This document shows, one piece after another, positions 1 to 64,000 of a stretch of DNA of 64,000 nt. Position numbers and translations under genes: made by a program. Position 1 is the first letter of the stretch; each line of letters opens with the position of its first letter. The notes beneath the pieces were generated by a model that did not search any database, had not been told where the DNA came from, and worked only from the letters and a program-made list of their open reading frames with translations. The stretch is from Armadillidium nasatum (taxonomy: Eukaryota; Arthropoda; Malacostraca; Isopoda; Armadillidiidae), in assembly GCA_009176605.1 (NCBI GenBank), contig SEYY01003203.1, positions 1 to 64,000 on the forward strand, given 5' to 3'.

Positions 1-21
1 ATCATCTTCTTTGTACTGCAG

Positions 22-56803
<56,782 letters not shown>

Positions 56804-57209
56804 GTAAGTTTGTAGTCACATAAGTTTGTAGTCAAGGCGTAAGGAATTTGAGCACACATTTCATAGTACATATATGTATTTTATGAAACATTTTAAAATT
56901 ATCAAAATTAGTTTTCTAATTAGTTTAGTGATGGAAAAAATTGTTCGACTTGTTATCTCTGTATTTTTACCCTATTGAAAATATAAAAACGAAATATATG
57001 TAAATGCATTGCACAAATCATTTTGAAGCGTGGAATAGTAAATAAGGTACAGGAAAAACTTAAAAGTTAAAAAAAAAAGTAAATATTTATATTTTGAATG
57101 TGAAAGCTTCTGTAAGATTGTTTAGATTATTTAAATAATACAGTAGACTGCATTATAGTCTTTGGCATGATGTATAAATACACTTTAGCAATGTCAGAGC
57201 AATGCTTTA

Positions 57210-58363
57210 CAGGTATACCTCGTTTTACGGCGCTTCGCTCATACGGCGCTAAAATATTTTTCGGCGCTTGTCTCGCTCTTACAGCAACCATGCGCTGTAC
57301 AGCTTTTAATCAACAAATTTCCCATGCAGGCGTTCTGTTTGAATGCAGCATTCATAACACGATCGTCGCTCTCCACTTGACCACCAAATTTAATACAATA
57401 GTGTTACAATTGTGTTAATACGCATTTATATTACGTATACATACCTTCACTGTATACCCATATAGACATGGCCCCTAAGACTAGTGAAAAGAAGAGTCGG
57501 AAGTCACTTTCATTGGGAAAAAAAGTTAGAAATGATTCACTTACATGACCAAGGCATTTCGAAAGCTGAGATAGGCCGTAGGCTAGGCCTAGCTCGGCAA
57601 ACAGTAAGCACATTACTAACTCTAAGGAAAAGATTTTGAAAGAAATTAAAAGTGCTGAAGATTTACTTTTACTCGATGAGCAACGTAAATTATTAATAAA
57701 GGCTGAATCTGCTGTTGATGACGATGATGACAACGAAATTAAGGAAATGTCTACAAAAGATTTAGAGCATTATGTAGGCCTACTGCATACAGTTGTGAAA
57801 GGATTTAAATCAATTGACAATAACTTTGAGAGAAGTTCGAAAGTTGGCAAAAGATTGCTAAACGACATCACATGCTACACTGAAATTCTTCGAGAGAGAA
57901 AGAGATGCTCAATGAAGCAAACGTCATTGACATCTTATTTTAAGCCAGTGCCGCAAATACCCGCACCTTCAAATCCTATCATTCAACAGCCATCATCGCC
58001 TCAACAACCATCAACATTAACGCTAGACTCTCCACCAAGCAAGAGAATTAGATTCGTTGAAGGGTCAGATGACGAGTCTCACTAATCCCCTTCAACTTCC
58101 TTCAATGATATTAATAAAGTTTTTAAAGCTAAAATATATTATTTTTATTTTATTTACCCTTCATTACGTATTTTATTTTTAAATTGAAACTGTTATTTTT
58201 AGCCTAGCGCTATTGCGCAAATAATAAATGATAGTGTAAACAAGTTTTAAGGTGTTCATATGTTGAAGCGAGTGAAAAAAAAGCAAGTGACTCGCATTGC
58301 GGCGGTATCCACATTGCGGCCGTGGTCTGGAACCATACCCGCCGTATTACCGAGGTATACCTG
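57210..58363 (+). mobile_element. Tigger (pogo-type) DNA transposon, internally deleted
   Basis: Inverted ends of about 24 bp (CAGGTATACCTCGTTTTACG left; ACCGAGGTATACCTG right) lie between TA dinucleotides (57208-57209 and 58364-58365), the target duplication of this superfamily. CAGGTATACCTCG closely resembles Tigger termini. The 1,154-bp body keeps both ends of the transposase gene and lacks the middle. Confidence 0.85.
57468..58085 (+). pseudogene. Tigger transposase, catalytic core deleted
   Basis: From MAPKTSEKKSRKSLSLG the sequence continues, after a frame change, into the CENP-B/psq-type helix-turn-helix (HDQGISKAEIGRRLGLARQT, 57540-57602). At about 57650 it passes directly to the C-terminal region (DEQRKLLIKAES, then DDDDDNEIKEMSTKDLEHYV, and MKQTSLTSYFKP). 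The DDE domain is missing; from family size I infer a loss of about 1 kb. The C-terminal 149 codons remain open, so automatic annotation could mistake them for a host gene. Confidence 0.8.
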
Positions 58364-58699
58364 TATTTTCATGTTTATGTTAAAATGTACTAATTTTGAC
58401 ATGTAACAACATATACTTTTTTCAGTAACTAACTCATTAGCAATTGGATCCCCTTTAATTGCAACATTATAGCTAACGCATATTTAAACTATTTTGAAAT
58501 AATATCTTTATATTAAACCCTCATTTTTACAAACGATTAATGAAAGATGCATTCCTCCTATTGGACAAATGCAGCAAAGTTTCTCATTTTCTAAGTTACA
58601 TTAATAACAAATTACCTAATATAAATTCACCAAAAAAAGAAAGAATCAAGCAACACATCCCAATTTTTAAAAATTTCAATTATTCCTTGAAAACTTTTA

Positions 58700-58800
58700 T
58701 TTTAAGGATGGAACTGAATATCCGGTTGTTATCCTGTTGTCCAACCTTCCCAACCTTTTTTCTTGGTATCCGGCTATCCAGCTGAATATCCAGTAAAAAT
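58700..58800 (+). mobile_element. ATCCGG-type MITE fragment
   Basis: AAGGATGGAACTGAATATCC followed by GGTATCCGGCTATCCAGC resembles a hAT-type terminus and the fragment at 19.3 kb. A possible opposite end (GATATCCAGCCCACTT) lies at 61690-61706. Confidence 0.35.
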
Positions 58801-58985
58801 AATTTTAATTATAAGAATTAAAATTTTCCAATTATTAAATATACAATATGTTCTATCTTTATCTACTCTATTCTATATAATTGCATTTGGATTTTCATGT
58901 TAAATTAATGTAAATATGTATTCGAAAACTTATTAACTTGCTCAAATAGCTACAAACTTGAAATAAAATCTTTAAGTTTTTTGCT

Positions 58986-60869
<1,884 letters not shown>

Positions 60870-60870
<1 letters not shown>

Positions 60871-61610
60871 TTTATGGGTGTGCTGCAACGCCAAACCTTT
60901 TGGAAATAACATAAATGTCAGAATGAAGATTGAACTGCAGAACAATGGAAGACAGTCCTTTCGTCAGATTAATTGACCTTCTCTCTGTTCTTTACCTCCG
61001 GTCGCTTTTATGTTTGGAGAACACCATCCCAGGAATATGATCTGGACCAACTTATGACACAGGCGAAGTATAGAGGAAGTTTCGTTATGGCTTGGTAGCC
61101 ATACCATGGTATTCTGCATTCCCAATTATCATCATGCGTGACAATGTAATTGCTAGGGATTATGTATGCATTTTGAGTGGCCAGGTTCATCCAGTGGAGC
61201 AGAAAAAGTTTTCTGGAGGTAGTGCAATTTGTCAAGATAATAAGGCTTCAATTCATCCAGCTCATGTTGTCCATTCCATTCATGGTTTGATTAGCATGCA
61301 GATGAGGTTTCATGTCTTTCTTTGTTGTCACAATTGCCAAACTTTTGTAAAAGAACCCCTGTGATCAATACTGGGGAATAGAGTTCAAGATCACTGTTTA
61401 CTAATGGTATCCCTACTGCTATTTCACGTACTTTTGCAATGAGGAATGGTTTAACATTCATTTACTCACCATCTAGGACTTTTGTTTTTCTATTTCTAGA
61501 AGAATTCATGCAATTTTAAATGTTGACGGTGGTCTCACACCAAATTAAGAAATAAATTCATGCATTTACCAGGTGATTCTATATTTCTTTTCCATTATGG
61601 CAATTTTAGC
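60870..61610 (+). mobile_element. Tc1-like DNA transposon fragment, copy 2
   Basis: PWYSAFPIIIMRDNVIARDY (61108-61165), ILSGQVHPVEQKKF and PAHVVHSIHGLISMQM (61250-61310) match the Tc1 blocks of copy 1 at 18.1 kb, as do the upstream words GGAGAACACCATCCCA and GGAATATGATCT. The frame is broken and no ends are seen. Confidence 0.6.
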
Positions 61611-61709
61611 TGGACAGTAAGAAATGGAATTACAGTTTTCAATTTCTGAAAAGTACCAATATCTGGTATTCAGGTTACTGAGTAAATTTGATATCCAGCC
61701 CACTTCTGT

Positions 61710-62320
61710 TTGCAAATTCAGTAGAATAAAGCATTAATCCACAGAGTATATATACCACATATCTTCAAATTATGGCATTGATACTTAAAAACTTAATTTC
61801 ATGACAGTATTTCTGTAGAAATTTGGATTTTACTATTATCATTCACAAATATACACAATCTAAAACAATAAGTCTGTCAATACTGTATAAATAATCTGCT
61901 AAAGAAAAGAAAAAATTTGATTTTTCTATTCATTATGCGTACAGTTCATAACTGAAGAATGTAATTTTTACCTCCCATAAAACAAAAAGAGAAAGGGAGT
62001 ATTTACTTTCTTGAATATGTGTTGGACCTAAGCTTACCATATGACTAAACCCAGCCACATTATCCTCTCTCAAGAAAATGCCCATTTTCTTCACAACACA
62101 CATTCTCCCCAAGCTTACATATACAGACTTAGAGTCTTCAATATTTTTAAACCACAATGCATTTAGAAAATATGTGAGATACAGACTTAGAGTCTTCAAT
62201 ATTTTTAAACCACAATGCATTTAGAAAATATGTGAGATACTCCCACTAGTTGAAGCCATGACTTAGACAATATATATGAAAATCTCGATTTTATGAAAAA
62301 TAAGCTAATTCTTTATCTTA
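61710..62320. other. unassigned sequence with a 58-bp duplication
   Basis: Two adjacent copies of a 58-bp segment (62123-62180 and 62181-62238) are identical by eye. A - strand frame runs through both, but I recognise no protein. Confidence 0.6.
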
Positions 62321-62450
<130 letters not shown>

Positions 62451-62985
62451 GTACTAAATAATAAAGAAATAATAAATATATGTAAAAATAAATTATTCTG
62501 AAACAAGAATACTTATTAGCATATGTAAAAGATAAAAAAATTACCTAATTTATCTTATCTTATTAAGTAAGTAAGTAAGTATTATGTAAGTATTAAGTAT
62601 GTATTAAGTAAGTAAGTATTTATCTTATTAAGTAAGAAATGAAACCATTACATGCTGGCAAGGTCACCAATACATAATCAAAATTCAAAAGTTTATAGAA
62701 TTTGAAAGTGAAAAGTAATTCATTATTAAATAACCATACTTAGAATATTACCAATTCCACAAATAAACAATTAAATTTTCAAAAATAAGCCATGTTGAAA
62801 ATGTGATTATGTATTTTTATATATAACCATTAATGATATATTAGATTACACAACCTACTATATAACCTAAACTATTTTTGTTTGAATGAGTGTTTCAAAA
62901 GTTTACTCAATATATATTCATGATCTGAAATTGAATCTTTAGATCTGGTATGTATCCTTTGAGAATTACTAACAGTGTTTATTGT
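62451..62985. other. unassigned AT-rich sequence
   Basis: Contains short AAGT/TAAG repeats at 62565-62632; no gene seen. Confidence 0.5.
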
Positions 62986-62989
62986 CATA

Positions 62990-64000
62990 GTGTCCACTGA
63001 TTCGGGTTTGAATGCTCTTCAATTGGAGAAGTTAAGATACATGAATCTTCCACATATTCATTGAGCAGGTCCTCTCCTATTTTCCCTTTATCACCACTGG
63101 AAGACAATTCCTCACTAGGCAACCAAAGACTATATTCAGATGAATTCCTATCCAATAGTTTCAAAACACCTTCACTGAAATCCTCAAAACTAGATTAAGA
63201 TTTTACAAATATTGAGACTCGACTGTTATAGACTTTATTTATGTTGAACTATCAGTTCAACATAAAAACCTTACAATCATATGATCTACAGACATACCTT
63301 TCATTAATAGGTAAATCCACAACCAGCGACTCTGCACCAATAGAAAGATTACCACTGTCTTGTCTACTCACAACTACCACATCACAACCATCCTCCATCT
63401 GACTTTGACTCTGATTTAATCTTTCAGAATGATTATTTACCCCTATACCATCTAGACTATTCATGTTAGGAATATACGCAGAAGTAATTGTGGATGTAGT
63501 GTCCGTGTTTAATTGTTCTATGTTTGACCTGTCTGGACTATTTATAGTGGACATGGTATTAGTTGAATGAATATTAAGAACTAAGTACTCGTTTATGGAT
63601 AATGGTGAATTGAATTCAGCCCCTATAAAATCATATATCGTCATTCTTCTAAGTAGTGACTATGTAAACCTCATCTTGCTGGGTATGATTTTCAGTAATC
63701 TCACCAACCATCAATTCCTCAACTATTTTATTCTCAGCTTCAGATTACTCCAGAAGTAACTTTTTAAAATGATGGATCCCTTTTGTAAGTACCTAGAAAC
63801 ATCTATCCAAGGCCTAAGTGAGAATAGTGAGCTTGAATTTGATATGTTGGATCACTAACCCAAGAAATTATGTAAGTTAGACTTTCCATGTGCTTGGTGA
63901 ATAATAAATAAACCCTTATATCGATTTTAAATTTATTAATTACTGGATTCCCTGGCATATGAGATTTATATGCAACTTTGTCTCCCACCTTATATGGAGA
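62990..64000 (-). mobile_element. Gypsy-like LTR retrotransposon fossil, 3' part, runs off the window
   Basis: At the right edge the - strand reads KVGDKVAYKSHMPGNPVINK and later SDPTYQIQAHYSHL (63820-63990), the C-terminal part of a Gypsy-type integrase. A Ser/Asn-rich frame of unknown role follows (63252-63644), and another acidic stretch lies at 63000-63190. The element is broken in a few places and neither LTR is visible here. The frames are long enough to suggest moderate age. Confidence 0.5.

Noticed and set aside
57636-58085. A host gene for a 149-residue acidic protein
   Set aside because: It lies inside Tigger TIRs and matches the C-terminal part of that transposase.

Overview
This window looks like an intron-rich stretch of an arthropod genome, most probably a crustacean. 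The evidence is strong AT richness, about forty long (TA)n arrays, many (ATT)n arrays, and non-LTR retrotransposon protein families that I remember from decapods (recall, no search run). There is one recognisable host gene and a dense population of broken transposable elements.

The host gene runs on the + strand from the left edge to about 56.8 kb. Nineteen candidate exons with GT-AG borders, eighteen of them supported by open frame, give about 1,360 residues. Exons 1-8 form one continuous reading frame and exons 10-19 form another; the join through the doubtful exon 9 (about 26.2 kb) does not keep phase. The protein matches the middle of LYST (beige/mauve), the giant BEACH-family regulator of lysosome and lysosome-related organelle size. 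It shows a poorly conserved N-terminal helical part with a 1.34-kb low-complexity exon, then a concanavalin-like lectin domain (exons 11-14), then armadillo-like helices (exons 15-19). The start codon lies left of the window. The PH, BEACH and WD40 exons were not found and should lie to the right.

Introns hold nearly everything else. 2.2-7 kb: a SINE-like piece, a small TATCGG-type MITE and two hAT-derived elements with GC-rich ends and BED-finger relics. 13-17 kb: a jockey-type LINE and a Gypsy-like fossil. 18-26 kb: Tc1, mariner and MITE pieces, a tRNA-derived SINE, and a 3.45-kb tandem array of an ~0.9-kb LTR-like unit. 26.7-35 kb: at least five LINE pieces, one inserted inside another. 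35.2-38.1 kb: a fold-back element with ~0.9-kb inverted arms around part of a gene from an unnamed protein family. 44.6-47.4 kb: two LINEs tail to tail. 48.9-51.6 kb: a nearly full-length hAT transposon with TIRs and an 8-bp duplication. 52.3-54.1 kb: a third GC-ended hAT copy. 55-56 kb: a Penelope-like relic with a GIY-YIG domain. 57.2-58.4 kb: an internally deleted Tigger. 59-64 kb: LINE, Tc1 and Gypsy-like remains.

Two patterns link these parts. Seven retrotransposon 3' ends run straight into (TA)n, so many TA arrays are probably LINE tails that expanded. Microsatellites also sit within a few bases of many LYST splice sites, so element-derived repeats now form part of the splicing landscape. 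The best candidate for something undescribed is the fold-back element at 35.2-38.1 kb.
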